DNA of 5,037 bases, from NCBI GenBank assembly GCA_900770585.1, contig CAAGKW010000114.1:1-5037 (forward strand), given 5' to 3'. Numbering within the stretch: position 1 is the stretch's first letter; each line of letters starts with the position of its first letter. Shown here in pieces: positions 4,913-5,037 of this stretch. The notes under the pieces were generated by a model. The model was given only the letters and a program-made list of their open reading frames with translations. It was not told the origin of the DNA and did no database searches. The stretch comes from an uncultured Alistipes sp. Its GTDB lineage: Bacteria; Bacteroidota; Bacteroidia; Bacteroidales; Rikenellaceae. The position numbers were made by a program, and so were the translations under genes.

Positions 4913-5037
4913 ATGAAAACAATCCGACACATCTTGACCGTGCTCTGCGCAATGGTGGTCGTGCCCGTGTCGGCACAGAAATTACTGTGGTCGGCCGACT
5001 TTGATTTCAATTTCGACAACCGCGAAAATGCTCAACT
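4913..5037 (+). CDS. N-terminus of an exported protein, cut by the window end
   Basis: Only the first 41 codons are visible. The start MKTIRHILTVLCAMVVVPVS is a Sec signal peptide: basic residues at 2-6, a hydrophobic core at 7-19, and probable cleavage after VSA (residue 21) before QK, the Bacteroidota pattern of a mature protein starting at Gln. There is no lipobox. The first mature residues (LLWSADFDFNFDNRENAQ) alternate polar and aromatic residues and recall the start of Bacteroidota outer-membrane barrel or other secreted proteins, but I cannot name a family. The downstream neighbour I would expect from memory, a YbbR-like protein, is not what this is. No promoter is visible between the terminator and the ATG. 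Confidence 0.75.
   Translation, partial: MKTIRHILTVLCAMVVVPVSAQKLLWSADFDFNFDNRENAQ

Overview
The window looks like chromosome from a member of the Bacteroidales (phylum Bacteroidota). Four things point there: promoters of the form TAnnTTTG, start codons with A-rich leaders instead of Shine-Dalgarno sites, a NusB of about 310 residues (roughly twice the usual length), and a 73-residue acidic DUF2795 protein of a type I know from this phylum. Fairly GC-rich genes separated by AT-rich gaps would suit Alistipes or another Rikenellaceae, but that genus guess is weak. I see no phage, insertion sequence, CRISPR array, tRNA or rRNA.

Left half, minus strand. Three closely spaced genes read right to left from a promoter near 2890: a BaiN/HI0933-family flavoprotein (1619-2866), a short protein that looks like a reduced methyltransferase (1088-1615, 3 nt gap), and a PduO-type cobalamin adenosyltransferase (521-1072, 15 nt gap). 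The DUF2795 gene (130-351) follows with its own promoter near 450 and a leader of about 90 nt. It ends at a strong two-way hairpin terminator (73-114). A further minus-strand promoter at 27-34 points out of the window to the left.

Right half, plus strand. nusB (2947-3885) diverges from the flavoprotein gene, and the two promoters share one 37-nt region around a TTTTCGCGAAAA palindrome. nusB is followed by a terminator, a DUF1573 lipoprotein gene (3963-4388), a near-perfect consensus promoter, yajC (4479-4802), another terminator, and the first 41 codons of an exported protein (4913 to the window end).

The plus-strand genes mix core functions (antitermination in transcription, the Sec translocon accessory protein) with envelope proteins. 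The minus-strand cluster is a redox enzyme and a B12-cofactor enzyme flanking an uncharacterised protein; no joint pathway can be read from the sequence. The points most worth following are the overlapping divergent promoters, the reduced methyltransferase-like protein, and two start codons that lie only about 21 nt behind apparent terminators.
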